Of a stretch of 21,685 nt of DNA, positions 15,325 to 21,685 are shown piece after piece. Position 1 is the stretch's first letter; each line of letters opens with the position of its first letter. The stretch is from Anaerofilum faecale (GTDB lineage Bacteria > Bacillota > Clostridia > Oscillospirales > Ruminococcaceae). Location of the stretch: contig DXFV01000010.1 in the NCBI GenBank assembly GCA_019114265.1, forward strand, positions 1-21,685, given 5' to 3'. Both the position numbers and the translations under genes were made by a program. The notes beneath the pieces are model-generated. The model made no database searches and had not been told where the DNA came from. It saw only the letters and a program-made list of their open reading frames with translations.

Positions 15325-15359
15325 AAAAAAGCGCCGCCCGCCAAAAAAGCGGACGGCGC
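15325..15359 (-). terminator. Rho-independent terminator after the MBL-fold gene
   Basis: On the minus strand GCGCCGTCCGC (15359-15349) pairs with GCGGGCGGCGC (15341-15331, one G-U pair), followed by six T (15330-15325). It lies 9 bp after the stop at 15369. Confidence 0.92.
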
Positions 15360-15368
15360 ACAGGAACG

Positions 15369-16016
15369 TTATTTGATCAGCAGCTTCACCTTATAGCCGC
15401 GCTCCTTGAGGACCTTGGCCAGCTGTTTGCCGTTCTGCTCGGTGCCGGCAAACAGGCCGTAGTGGTAGGGCACGACCAGGCCGGGGCGCTCGTCCATCGC
15501 CTCGATCTGGCGCGGCACGAGGTTCAGCGGGTCGGGCATATTATAGATGCCGTCGCAGGCCACGAACAGCACGTCGCAGTCGGCGTCCTGGGCCAGGCGG
15601 TCGGTGTCGCCGGACATGTAGTACCGCACGCCGCTCATCTCCACGATCACGCCGAACCCGAAGCCCAGCGGATGGTTGACGTTCTCGGCCTCCACCGGCA
15701 TCACCATCACGCCGAACTCGTAGCACAGCGCGGGCATCTCGCAGCTGAGGTGGCTGATGTAGGCGTCGTCGATCTGCAGATGGCGCTCCAGCTGCGCGGC
15801 CACCTCGGCGGTGGTGGCGTAGCAGGTGTCGGGCTTGCAGATCTTTTCGATGTCGGCGGGCGAAAAGTGATCCGAATGCGCGTGGGTGATGATGATGAGG
15901 TCGGCGTCGTGCGGCTCGCCGTCCAGATCATACGGGTCCACATACACCACCGCCTCCTCGTTTTCCAGGCAGACGGTGCCGTGCTTGACAAAGCGGATCT
16001 GTTTAAGAGGGTCCAT
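15369..16016 (-). CDS. MBL-fold metal-dependent hydrolase (UlaG-like)
   Basis: 215 residues from ATG 16016, supported by AGAAAGGA upstream; the frame extends to 16169 without a site. The metallo-beta-lactamase motif is T44-H45-A-H47-S-D49-H50. Later metal ligands are suggested by MSGDTDR and VPYHYGLF. The compact size and N-terminal beta strands resemble the UlaG/YtkL-like branch of MBL hydrolases rather than beta-lactamases. The substrate cannot be told. It is a single-gene unit, divergent from the lipoprotein gene and closed by its own terminator. Confidence 0.88.
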   Translation of the reverse strand: MDPLKQIRFVKHGTVCLENEEAVVYVDPYDLDGEPHDADLIIITHAHSDHFSPADIEKICKPDTCYATTAEVAAQLERHLQIDDAYISHLSCEMPALCYEFGVMVMPVEAENVNHPLGFGFGVIVEMSGVRYYMSGDTDRLAQDADCDVLFVACDGIYNMPDPLNLVPRQIEAMDERPGLVVPYHYGLFAGTEQNGKQLAKVLKERGYKVKLLIK

Positions 16017-16083
16017 TGCTTGGTTCCTTTCTGTGTGGTTGGGGCGGAAGAATGCCGCCTGTGTGTGAATTTTTCGGCGCGGC

Positions 16084-16112
16084 TTGTGCCGCGGGCAATT
16101 CTGGTTTATAAT
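16084..16112 (+). promoter_or_regulatory. Sigma-70 promoter for the lipoprotein/HdeD-like pair
   Basis: TTGTGC (16084-16089), a 17-base spacer and a perfect TATAAT (16107-16112) face right. Transcription would start near 16119, giving a leader of about 117 bases before the ATG at 16236. Confidence 0.75.
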
Positions 16113-16183
16113 AACTAAGATACGGGATACATTGCTCCGATTAGTACCATTGTAACCGAGCCGGGGCAAAATGTCAAAGGAAT

Positions 16184-16208
16184 GGCGGGATTCCCGCCGG
16201 ATTTTCTT
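16184..16208 (+). promoter_or_regulatory. Hairpin with T-rich tail in the lipoprotein leader
   Basis: GGCGGG (16184-16189) and CCCGCC (16193-16198) flank a 3-base loop and are followed by GGATTTTCTT. It lies between the TATAAT promoter and the ribosome binding site (TTGGAGGA, 16221-16228). As no plus-strand gene ends here, an attenuator is possible. No known riboswitch class was recognised in the leader. Confidence 0.45.
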
Positions 16209-16235
16209 ATTTTTGTAATATTGGAGGACGACCCC

Positions 16236-16781
16236 ATGAAACGCATTGTACGCCTTGTTTCGCTGGCGCTGGCGCTGACCATGTGTGCGGCGCTGCTGAC
16301 CGGCTGCGGCCCCTTCAAGCGCATTGACGACAGCGAGGAGGAGATCGAGTTTGTGGCCGACGGCGGGACCATCACCTTCCCCGAAGGCTTTTCGCCGGTT
16401 GGCCGGCGCAACAGCGTGGAGACCGTGATGATGGATTCCACCCTGTGCGCCGCCTTCACGCAGATCTCGGTTTCCAGCCGCAGCACCGATTATTTCTATC
16501 CCGGCTCCGACACCCTCACGGTGGTGGCGCAGGGCGATGCCGGCGGCAGCATGCTGAAGTCTTTCCGCGTGAACCTGTGGAAGCGCACCGACACCGGCAC
16601 CGAATGGGTGGACACGCTGTATTTCCGCACCGACAACACGGTGGGCACCGGCACCTTCACCGGGCTGGACACGAATTCGAGGTACCGGCTGTCGGTGGCC
16701 TATGACGGTTCCACCACCAGCTGCACCGGCAGCCTGAACGCGAGCCCCGTTTCGCCCGACGGAGCCCAGCCGGCGGCCTGA
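16236..16781 (+). CDS. Small lipoprotein of unknown function
   Basis: 181 residues from ATG 16236, with TTGGAGGA 7 bp upstream. MKRIVRLVSLALALTMCAALLTGC is a lipoprotein signal with lipobox L-T-G-C24, so the mature protein should be anchored outside the membrane by C24. The mature part begins with an acidic stretch (DDSEEEIEF) and then a beta-rich domain of about 130 residues. The segment from LTVVAQGDAGG through FRVNLWKRT to FTGLDTNSRYRLSVAYDG looks like an immunoglobulin/fibronectin-like sandwich. No enzyme motif is visible. The HdeD-like gene follows 5 bp later, suggesting translational coupling and a shared envelope role. Confidence 0.82.
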   Translation: MKRIVRLVSLALALTMCAALLTGCGPFKRIDDSEEEIEFVADGGTITFPEGFSPVGRRNSVETVMMDSTLCAAFTQISVSSRSTDYFYPGSDTLTVVAQGDAGGSMLKSFRVNLWKRTDTGTEWVDTLYFRTDNTVGTGTFTGLDTNSRYRLSVAYDGSTTSCTGSLNASPVSPDGAQPAA

Positions 16782-16786
16782 GCGCG

Positions 16787-17389
16787 ATGAAAAAAGACGA
16801 GTACGGCCCGCTGGCCCGGTGGCTGGCGCTGCCGGCGGCGTCGGCGGTGTGCCTGATCGTGTTCGGCGTGCTGATCCTGTTGTGGCCGGCCAAGGCGCTG
16901 GCGCTGCTGCCGGTGGCGCTGGGCATCGGCCTGCTGCTGGCGGGCGGCGTGCAGCTGGCCTTTTTCTGGACGCAGCGGACGCTCGGCTCGCTGCCGGGAT
17001 TCGGCTGGCTGTCCGGCGCCGTGACCCTGATGGTGGGTCTGGTGTTTTTGCTGAACCGGAATGTGAGCATCGCGTTTTTGGGGATCTGCGGCGGCACCTG
17101 GGCGATGGTGCTGGGCGTTCTGCGGATGCGTGCAGCGCTGCAGAAACGCCGGCTGGAGCTCCCCTGGAAGACCCATCTGGCCGGAAGTCTGGTGTATATC
17201 GCGGCGGGCGCGCTGCTGCTGTTCAGCCCGTTCTGGGGCATAAAGCAGGCGGCGCGGCTGCTGGGGCTGGTGCTGATCGGCGCCGGCGCCGGGCTGCTGT
17301 ACGGCTGCTGGGGCGCACGGCGGCTGCTGGAGCGGCTGGGAAACGCCGAGGCGCACGCGGCCGACAGCGAGGACGGCGCGCCGCGCTGA
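16787..17389 (+). CDS. HdeD/DUF308-like integral membrane protein
   Basis: 200 residues with six predicted membrane helices in three pairs, a layout typical of the HdeD/DUF308 family. The segments lie roughly at residues 11-33, 37-60, 70-88, 93-112, 128-148 and 155-175. Repeated short motifs such as 'LLPVALGIGLLLAGGVQL' and 'LLGLVLIGAGAGLLYG' fit the internal repeats of that family. In enterobacteria HdeD is linked to acid resistance; the role here is unknown. No separate Shine-Dalgarno is obvious, so translation probably depends on the lipoprotein gene 5 bp upstream. The C-terminal tail (residues 185-200) is acidic and cytoplasmic. Confidence 0.78.
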   Translation: MKKDEYGPLARWLALPAASAVCLIVFGVLILLWPAKALALLPVALGIGLLLAGGVQLAFFWTQRTLGSLPGFGWLSGAVTLMVGLVFLLNRNVSIAFLGICGGTWAMVLGVLRMRAALQKRRLELPWKTHLAGSLVYIAAGALLLFSPFWGIKQAARLLGLVLIGAGAGLLYGCWGARRLLERLGNAEAHAADSEDGAPR

Positions 17390-17420
17390 CTTCGGCTGCC
17401 CCCTTTTTGCAAACTACATA

Positions 17421-17472
17421 GCCGCCGCGCGTGCAGGGAAACACCGCCCTGTGCGCGCGGCGGCTGTTTTTA
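17421..17472. terminator. Strong terminator between convergent genes
   Basis: GCCGCCGCGCGTGCAGGG (17421-17438) pairs almost perfectly with CCCTGTGCGCGCGGCGGC (17447-17464), followed by TGTTTTTATT on the plus strand. It lies between the HdeD-like gene and the stop of the GNAT gene at 17470, and can serve at least the plus-strand unit. Confidence 0.88.
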
Positions 17473-17901
17473 TTGGCCGGCCGTCCAGCACATGCGGTAT
17501 TCCCGCCGGCCGGTTTGGGGGTCGATGCGGCTGGAGGACACCGCAAAGCCCTGTGCGCGGTAGAACTCCACCGCGCGCCGGTTGGCGGCGTATACGTCCA
17601 GCGCCAGGGTATCGGAAAGCGACTGCACATGCCGCAGCAGCCGGGTGCCCACTCCCCTGCCCTGCAGGCGACGCTCCACAAAGAGGCCGGCGATGTACCC
17701 GTCCTGCAGGCCGAGAAAGCCGCCGACGGCCCCGTCCTGTTCCACCCACACCCAGACCCGTGCCTGGGGGATCGCGGCGCGCACGGCGTCTGCGTTTTGC
17801 CGCCAATAGCTCGCGGGCACAAACGGGTGGGCCTGCAGGTTTCCTTCCAGCCACAGCCGCATCACATCGTCCAGCTGCCGCGGGCAAAACTCCTGAATCA
17901 T
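17470..17901 (-). CDS. GNAT-family N-acetyltransferase
   Basis: 143 residues from ATG 17901, with AAAGGAG 7-8 bp upstream; the open frame to 18225 runs through intergenic repeats and is not coding. The acetyl-CoA pyrophosphate-binding loop is Q80-G-R-G-V-G-T (RRLQGRGVGTRLLRHV). Beta strand 4 (GGFLGLQDGYIAGLFV) precedes it and the C-terminal ALDVYAANRRAVEFYRAQGF is the typical end of the fold. It transfers an acetyl group from acetyl-CoA to an amine of unknown identity. The order and length resemble small YjaB/RimI-like enzymes. Confidence 0.9.
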   Translation of the reverse strand: MIQEFCPRQLDDVMRLWLEGNLQAHPFVPASYWRQNADAVRAAIPQARVWVWVEQDGAVGGFLGLQDGYIAGLFVERRLQGRGVGTRLLRHVQSLSDTLALDVYAANRRAVEFYRAQGFAVSSSRIDPQTGRREYRMCWTAGQ

Positions 17902-17923
17902 ATCCTGTCTCCTTTTGCAGAAA

Positions 17924-17949
17924 CGCCGCCCTTTGCACAGAGGGCGGCG
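17924..17949. repeat. CGCCGCCCT/AGGGCGGCG hairpin, copy 1
   Basis: CGCCGCCCT (17924-17932) pairs with AGGGCGGCG (17941-17949), followed on the plus strand by CAGTTTG. Almost the same hairpin and tail recurs at 18326-18360. It lies just upstream of the GNAT ribosome binding site. Confidence 0.7.
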
Positions 17950-17995
17950 CAGTTTGTGGAAAACGTGTTCTTGCGGGGGATCGTGCGCGCCGGAG

Positions 17996-18270
17996 GCTTT
18001 CCCCTCATCCGTCACGCTTTGCGTGACAGCTTCCCCCCAGGGGGAAGCCTTTGGCGAAAACCGCCGGTGCTCTCCCCCATCGAAAGCCTTCCCCTGGCAG
18101 GGGAAGGTGCCCTCGAAGAGGACGGATGAGGTCGAAGCCTGCCCCACTGCGCAAGGCTGCCGGAGGATCGAAAAGCGAAACGCGCGTTTCCAAAAGCTTG
18201 CGGGTACCGCCAGCTTTCCCCTCATCCGTCACGCTTTGCGTGACAGCTTCCCCCCAGGGGGAAGCCTTTG
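17996..18270. repeat. 58-bp direct repeat pair plus an inverted family member
   Basis: Positions 17996-18053 and 18213-18270 are identical over 58 bp. Each contains CTCATCCG, the hairpin TCACGC-TTT-GCGTGA, and the hairpin CTTCCCCC/GGGGGAAG. Between them, around 18080-18130, is an opposite-orientation relative (CCTTCCCCTGGCAGGGGAAGG ... GACGGATGAGG, written in part). Two further members lie at 10280-10405. The unit is a short palindromic, non-coding mobile-like repeat (REP/MITE-like). Apart from these, 17902-18442 contains no gene. Confidence 0.85.
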
Positions 18271-18325
18271 AATCCCCCACCCGAAGCCTGCCCGGCTGCG
18301 CAAAACCGGCCGCAATCGAAAATCT

Positions 18326-18353
18326 GCGCCGCCCTTCGCAGAAAGGACGGCGC
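18326..18353 (-). terminator. Probable terminator of galE
   Basis: On the minus strand GCGCCGTCCTT (18353-18343) pairs with AAGGGCGGCGC (18336-18326, one G-U pair), followed by AGATTTTCG. It lies about 90 bp beyond the galE stop. The T-tract is short, so efficiency may be limited. Confidence 0.6.
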
Positions 18354-18442
18354 AGTTTGCTGAAAAAATCTTCTTACCGAAAGTTATGTCTGCCGAAGGC
18401 CATCCCCGGGGAAAGCCTTGGGAGGGAACCGCCGGAAACGGA

Positions 18443-19474
18443 TCACTGGGCGGTCTTGTAGCCGTCCGGGTTCTGGCTCTGCCATCTCCAGCTGTCGGCG
18501 CACATCTCGTCGATGCCGTACTCGGCCTCCCAGCCCAGCTCGTTCTTGGCCTTGGCAGGGTCGGCGTAGCACTCGGCGATGTCGCCGGGGCGGCGCGGGT
18601 CGATCACATAGGGCAGCTCCTTGCCGCAGGCCTTGCTGTAGGCCTTGATGACGTCCAGCACGCTGTAGCCGTGGCCGGTGCCCAGGTTGCAGATGAACAG
18701 GCCGGGCTTGGTGGCCAGCTTCTTGATGGCAGCCACATGGCCGCGGGCCAGGTCAACCACATGGATGTAGTCGCGCACGCCGGTGCCGTCCGGAGTGGGA
18801 TAGTCGTTGCCGAACACATGGACCTTCTCCAGCTTGCCCACGGCAACCTTGGCGATGTAGGGGACCAGGTTGTTGGGGATGCCGTTGGGGTCCTCGCCGA
18901 TCATGCCGCTCTTGTGGGCGCCGATCGGGTTGAAGTAGCGCAGCAGGGCAACGTTCAGCTCGGGGTCCGCTTTGCAGCAGTCCTTCAGGATCTGCTCGTT
19001 CATGGCCTTGCTGGTGCCGTAGGGGTTGGTGGTGCGGTCGCCGCCCACGGGGAAGTCCTCGGTGATGGGCACCGTGGCGGGGTCGCCGTATACGGTGGCG
19101 GAGGAGGAGAACACGAAGTTGTGCACTCCATGACGGCGCATCGCAGCCAGAACCACCAGGGTGCTGGTCAGGTTGTTGGTGTAGTACTCCAGGGGCTTGG
19201 CAACGCTCTCGCCCACGGCCTTATAGGCGGCGAAGTGGATCACGGCCTCGATGTCGGGGTTTTCGCTGAACACCTTCTCTACATCGGCGGGGTTGGCCAT
19301 GTCGGCCTCCACGAAGCGGAAGTCCTTGCCGGAGATCTCGCGCACACGGCGCAGGGCCTCGGGGCAGGAGTTGTAGTAGTTGTCGGCCACAACGATGTCA
19401 TAGCCGGCGGCCAGCAGTTCTACGCAGGTGTGGCTGCCGATATAACCGGCGCCGCCGCTTACCAAAATAGACAT
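18443..19474 (-). CDS. galE: UDP-glucose 4-epimerase
   Basis: 343 residues from ATG 19474, 9 bp after AGGAGAG; a GTG at 19483 would touch that site and is less likely. The NAD-binding motif is G7-G-A-G-Y-I-G13, and the active-site Y152-x3-K156 is in NPYGTSK. The FSSSATVYGD block (122-131) holds the catalytic Ser/Thr region, and RYFNPIGAH is typical of GalE. It interconverts UDP-glucose and UDP-galactose, linking galactose use (Leloir pathway) to cell-surface sugar synthesis. It has its own promoter and sits downstream of the AraC-type regulator on the same strand. Confidence 0.96.
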   Translation of the reverse strand: MSILVSGGAGYIGSHTCVELLAAGYDIVVADNYYNSCPEALRRVREISGKDFRFVEADMANPADVEKVFSENPDIEAVIHFAAYKAVGESVAKPLEYYTNNLTSTLVVLAAMRRHGVHNFVFSSSATVYGDPATVPITEDFPVGGDRTTNPYGTSKAMNEQILKDCCKADPELNVALLRYFNPIGAHKSGMIGEDPNGIPNNLVPYIAKVAVGKLEKVHVFGNDYPTPDGTGVRDYIHVVDLARGHVAAIKKLATKPGLFICNLGTGHGYSVLDVIKAYSKACGKELPYVIDPRRPGDIAECYADPAKAKNELGWEAEYGIDEMCADSWRWQSQNPDGYKTAQ

Positions 19475-19537
19475 TGCGTTCACTCTCCTGTTTTTGTTTC
19501 ATATTTTTCCGGCTCTCGGGGCCGGGCTGTTACCTTT

Positions 19538-19566
19538 ATTGTATCGCCGCCGATGGGCTTGCACAA
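19538..19566 (-). promoter_or_regulatory. Promoter of galE, with overlapping TTGCACAAT box
   Basis: On the minus strand TTGTGC (19566-19561), 17 bases and TACAAT (19543-19538) form the promoter. The -35 lies inside a TTGCACAAT box (19559-19567). Confidence 0.75.
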
Positions 19567-19595
19567 TAGACTTTTGGCGGTTTGGTTTGCACAAT
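19559..19595. promoter_or_regulatory. Two TTGCACAAT boxes upstream of galE
   Basis: Exact copies lie at 19559-19567 and 19587-19595 in the same orientation, 28 bp apart start to start. The second is part of a CACAATTGTG palindrome (19590-19599). Further copies lie in the control regions of the AraC-type and ROK genes, which suggests binding by the AraC-type protein. Confidence 0.6.
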
Positions 19596-19603
19596 TGTGT
19601 TTT

Positions 19604-20506
19604 TTAGCGTCCGGCCCCGTTCTTTTGTGCAAGCACCTTGACCGACGAGGCGTATTCCGAGGGGGTCATGCCGGTGACCTTCTTGAAATGGCGGGAAAAA
19701 TAGTGGATGGAGTTGTAGCCCAGCGCCGCCGCGATCTCGGTGAAGTTGTGGCTGCCCTCGCGGATCATCTCCTTGGCCTTTTTGATCTTCAGGGTGCCGA
19801 AATATTCCATCGCGCCGCCGCCCGTCTTTTCGCGGAAGATCTTTTGCAGATAGCTGCGGCCCACCAGATTGTCGCGGCAGATGTCGCCCAGCGTCAGCCG
19901 GTTGCTGACATTCGCCTCCAGATAGGCCTGCACCTTTTCGATGAACTCGGTCTGGCTCTTTTCGCGGATGAGGCTGGAGGGCTTTTCGGGGGCCGGGACG
20001 CCGTCGCTGCGCACCAGCTCGATCAGCAGCCATTCCAGCGCGATGCCCACCATCTGCTCGGCTGCAAAGGGGGCGTCCTCCCGCCGTTCCAGCTGCTGGA
20101 GCAGCGGGTCGTCCAGCGGGGTGGAGAAGGCGTCGCCCGCTTCCCGGATCAGCCGCCCCATCAGCTCGCGGGCGCGGTCTCCCGCGCGGCACACCTTGCC
20201 CTCAAACGCCTGCATGGCCGGGCTTTCGCAGAAAAAGCTGGCGATCACCAGGTTGGGCGCCACCACGCCGTTGGCCCGCAGGCTGTGGAACTCGCCGGGC
20301 TTGTGGAAGGCGATCTCGCCCTTTTTCAGCACGAACTCGCGCTTGTCGGCCGTGACCACGATCTCGCCCTTGTCCACATAGACGAACTCCCAGAAATCGT
20401 GCTGCTCGCCCACGAAGGCGTAGTTGCTGGAATATTCAAAATAATGCACCGACACCACCTGCTGGATGCGCAGCGGGCAGACAAGCTCGGTTGGAACATA
20501 GCCCAT
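19604..20506 (-). CDS. AraC-family transcriptional regulator with cupin sensor domain
   Basis: 300 residues from ATG 20506, supported by AAGGAAGGG upstream; an in-frame ATG at 20530 lies before that site. Residues about 15-100 are a cupin-type ligand-binding domain (HDFWEFVYVDKGEIVVTADKREF, KKGEIAFHKPGEFH). Residues about 205-295 are the double HTH of AraC proteins (LTLGDICRDNLVGRSYLQKIF and FTEIAAALGYNSIHYFSRHFKKVTGMTPSEY). Such proteins usually sense a sugar or metabolite and activate neighbouring genes. The setting between galE and a ROK-family gene, and the shared TTGCACAAT boxes, point to local control of carbohydrate genes. The ligand is unknown. Confidence 0.93.
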   Translation of the reverse strand: MGYVPTELVCPLRIQQVVSVHYFEYSSNYAFVGEQHDFWEFVYVDKGEIVVTADKREFVLKKGEIAFHKPGEFHSLRANGVVAPNLVIASFFCESPAMQAFEGKVCRAGDRARELMGRLIREAGDAFSTPLDDPLLQQLERREDAPFAAEQMVGIALEWLLIELVRSDGVPAPEKPSSLIREKSQTEFIEKVQAYLEANVSNRLTLGDICRDNLVGRSYLQKIFREKTGGGAMEYFGTLKIKKAKEMIREGSHNFTEIAAALGYNSIHYFSRHFKKVTGMTPSEYASSVKVLAQKNGAGR

Positions 20507-20522
20507 CTTGTTTTCCCTTCCT

Positions 20523-20576
20523 TTGCACAATCGTTGTTGCTGGTTTCATTATATCCTGTTTTGTACAAACGGTAAA
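20523..20576 (-). promoter_or_regulatory. Promoter of the AraC-type gene and a TTGCACAAT box in its leader
   Basis: On the minus strand TTTACC (20576-20571), 17 bases and a perfect TATAAT (20553-20548). A TTGCACAAT box (20523-20531, plus-strand reading) lies downstream of the start point, next to the ribosome binding site. This position would suit autorepression. Confidence 0.7.
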
Positions 20577-20621
20577 GAGAAAAGCCGCATTTATTCAAAC
20601 GTCCACAACCATTTTCGTCTT

Positions 20622-20679
20622 ATTGTGCAAAAAACGCGCACTTCTTTGTGCTGTTTTACGCATGGGTTTATGATACAAT
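20622..20679 (+). promoter_or_regulatory. Control region of the ROK gene: ATTGTGCAA box and -10 element
   Basis: ATTGTGCAA (20622-20630, the complement of the shared box) is followed 23 bp on by a second TTGTGC (20646-20651). A TACAAT -10 lies at 20674-20679, but nothing close to a consensus -35 lies 17 bp before it. A weak -35 with tandem boxes centred about 40-60 bp before the start point is what an AraC-type activated promoter looks like. Confidence 0.55.
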
Positions 20680-20747
20680 GAAAGCAGTACAGGGCCGGTG
20701 CAGCCCGCGCCGCCCGCAAAGCGAAAAAAGAGAAAGGATGTATCCCC

Positions 20748-21685
20748 ATGAAATTTCTGAATGTGGAGATCCCCGTGAAGAACCTGCCCGTGCTGGACGA
20801 GGGCTTTATCCCCCTGGGCCTGTTCTTCAAGAGCTACGAAGCCGGCGCCACCAAGCCCATCTGCATCGCGGTGGAGCGCAGCGGCGGCCAGGTGGGCACC
20901 TGGGAGACCAAGATCTACGCCACCCCCGAGATGGCCGAGGCCGACGCCTACTATGTGGACCGCCTGGTGAAGTTCCTGTTGTGGAGCTGGGGCGGCTTCA
21001 AGGTGAGCATCTGCGGCGACGACACCGTGGCCGCCAGCGTGAAGGCCGCCTACAGCGAGACCGGCAGCCGCGCCTTCGACAAGGGCTTCATGGAGCAGGT
21101 GTATGAGACCGAGTTCGTGGTGGAGAGCCTGCCCTACGACCAGAAGCCCACCGCGGTGCACCGCGCCGAGAGCATCGGCCGCCACACCAACGGCGGGCGC
21201 ATCGGCTTCGACGCCGGCGGTTCCGACCGCAAGGTGAGCGCCGTGATCGACGGCGAGCCGGTATACAGCGAGGAAGTCGTGTGGTTCCCCAAGACCATCA
21301 GCGATCCCGACTACCACTACCAGGGCATCCTGGCCGCCTTCCACACCGCCGCCGCCAAGATCCTGGAGAAGGGCGGCCATGTGGACGGTATCGGCATCTC
21401 CTCCGCCGGCGTGTACATCGACAACAAGTGTATGGTGGCCAGCCTGTTCATCAAGGTGGGCAAAGAGGACTTCGACAAGAAGGTCAAGAACATCTACACC
21501 CGCGCTGCCAAGGCGCTGGGCGACACCCTGGGCTATGAGATCCCCGTGGTCGTGGCCAACGACGGCGACGTGTCCGCTCTGGCCGGCGCGATGGGTCTGG
21601 GCGAGAACGGCATCATGGGCATCGCCATGGGCACCAGCGAGGCCGTGGGCTATGTGGACGGCGACGGCAACATCTGCGGCTGGCT
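20748..21685 (+). CDS. ROK-family protein with long N-terminal extension (3' end missing)
   Basis: ATG 20748 with AGAAAGGATG upstream opens a frame of 312 codons running off the window. Residues 1 to about 150 are an extra domain not typical of ROK kinases (LNVEIPVKNLPVLDEGFIPLG, VDRLVKFLLWSWGGFKV). The ROK core then begins: RIGFDAGGSDRKVSAVIDG (D155, phosphate-1 loop), a GIGISSAGVY segment, ANDGDVSALAGAMG (N271-D274, catalytic Asp region) and MGIAMGTSEAVGYVDGDG. In ROK kinases the last loop usually reads GTGIGGG-like; here it is GTSEAVG. The zinc-binding CxCGxxGC motif would lie beyond the window. It may be a sugar kinase of a divergent branch or a non-kinase ROK homologue. It is divergent from the AraC-type gene. 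Confidence 0.85.
   Translation, partial: MKFLNVEIPVKNLPVLDEGFIPLGLFFKSYEAGATKPICIAVERSGGQVGTWETKIYATPEMAEADAYYVDRLVKFLLWSWGGFKVSICGDDTVAASVKAAYSETGSRAFDKGFMEQVYETEFVVESLPYDQKPTAVHRAESIGRHTNGGRIGFDAGGSDRKVSAVIDGEPVYSEEVVWFPKTISDPDYHYQGILAAFHTAAAKILEKGGHVDGIGISSAGVYIDNKCMVASLFIKVGKEDFDKKVKNIYTRAAKALGDTLGYEIPVVVANDGDVSALAGAMGLGENGIMGIAMGTSEAVGYVDGDGNICGW

Noticed and set aside
16113..16150. Minus-strand promoter for the MBL-fold gene
   Set aside because: A TATAAA-like string exists, but no acceptable -35 lies at the right distance, so it was not annotated.
17902..18225. N-terminal extension of the GNAT gene
   Set aside because: The extra codons run through palindromic intergenic repeats, and a good ribosome binding site precedes the ATG at 17901.
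17996..18270. CRISPR array
   Set aside because: There are only two identical units plus an inverted relative, with internal palindromes and no regular spacers or cas genes.
18386..20575. 729-codon plus-strand open frame
   Set aside because: It is antisense to galE and the AraC-type gene and has shadow-like composition without any domain.

Overview
The window joins two regions of different character. Positions 1 to about 8,300 are the right part of an integrated, mobilizable genetic element of moderate GC. From about 8,300 to the end lies a GC-rich chromosome with strong G/C preference at third codon positions. Gene content, codon use and a family of short palindromic repeats (CTCATCCGTCACGC type) fit an anaerobic gut Clostridia/Oscillospirales bacterium of the Faecalibacterium/Gemmiger/Subdoligranulum kind. 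This assignment is inferred from style, not from a marker gene.

Element (1-~8,300). A truncated secreted or surface-type protein with a DUF4839-like C-terminus (1-954, +) ends at a strong terminator. A two-gene minus-strand operon follows: an acidic sigma-region-4-like HTH protein (2881-2036), then a Cys4 zinc-finger protein (2001-1093). Divergently, a plus-strand set runs through a 16-codon leader ORF, a CHC2 zinc-finger primase-like protein, a D5/P4-type SF3 helicase, an oriT region with a recognisable MobV-type nick site, the MobV (Pre/Mob) relaxase, an excisionase and a tyrosine integrase. This gives replication, mobilization, excision and integration. No type IV secretion genes are visible, so the element looks like an integrative mobilizable element that borrows a conjugation machine, or a piece of a larger one. 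TGGTGCG repeats sit on both sides of the integrase gene. The right end must lie between the integrase stop (8257) and ychF (8365).

Chromosome (8,365-21,685). ychF and an MTA/SAH nucleosidase form a plus-strand pair closed by a terminator. On the minus strand are a GT-C-type multi-pass membrane protein and a glnS-gltX operon with a clear sigma-70 promoter and terminators, then an MBL-fold hydrolase. Divergent from that hydrolase is a plus-strand pair, a lipoprotein and a HdeD-like membrane protein, with a promoter and a hairpin-bearing leader. A GNAT acetyltransferase is followed by a repeat-rich 540-bp intergenic stretch.

The right end carries galE, an AraC-type regulator and a divergent ROK-family protein cut by the window end. 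Four copies of a TTGCACAAT box (either orientation) lie in the control regions of these three genes. They suggest one small sugar-related regulon under the AraC protein. No rRNA, tRNA or CRISPR array was seen.
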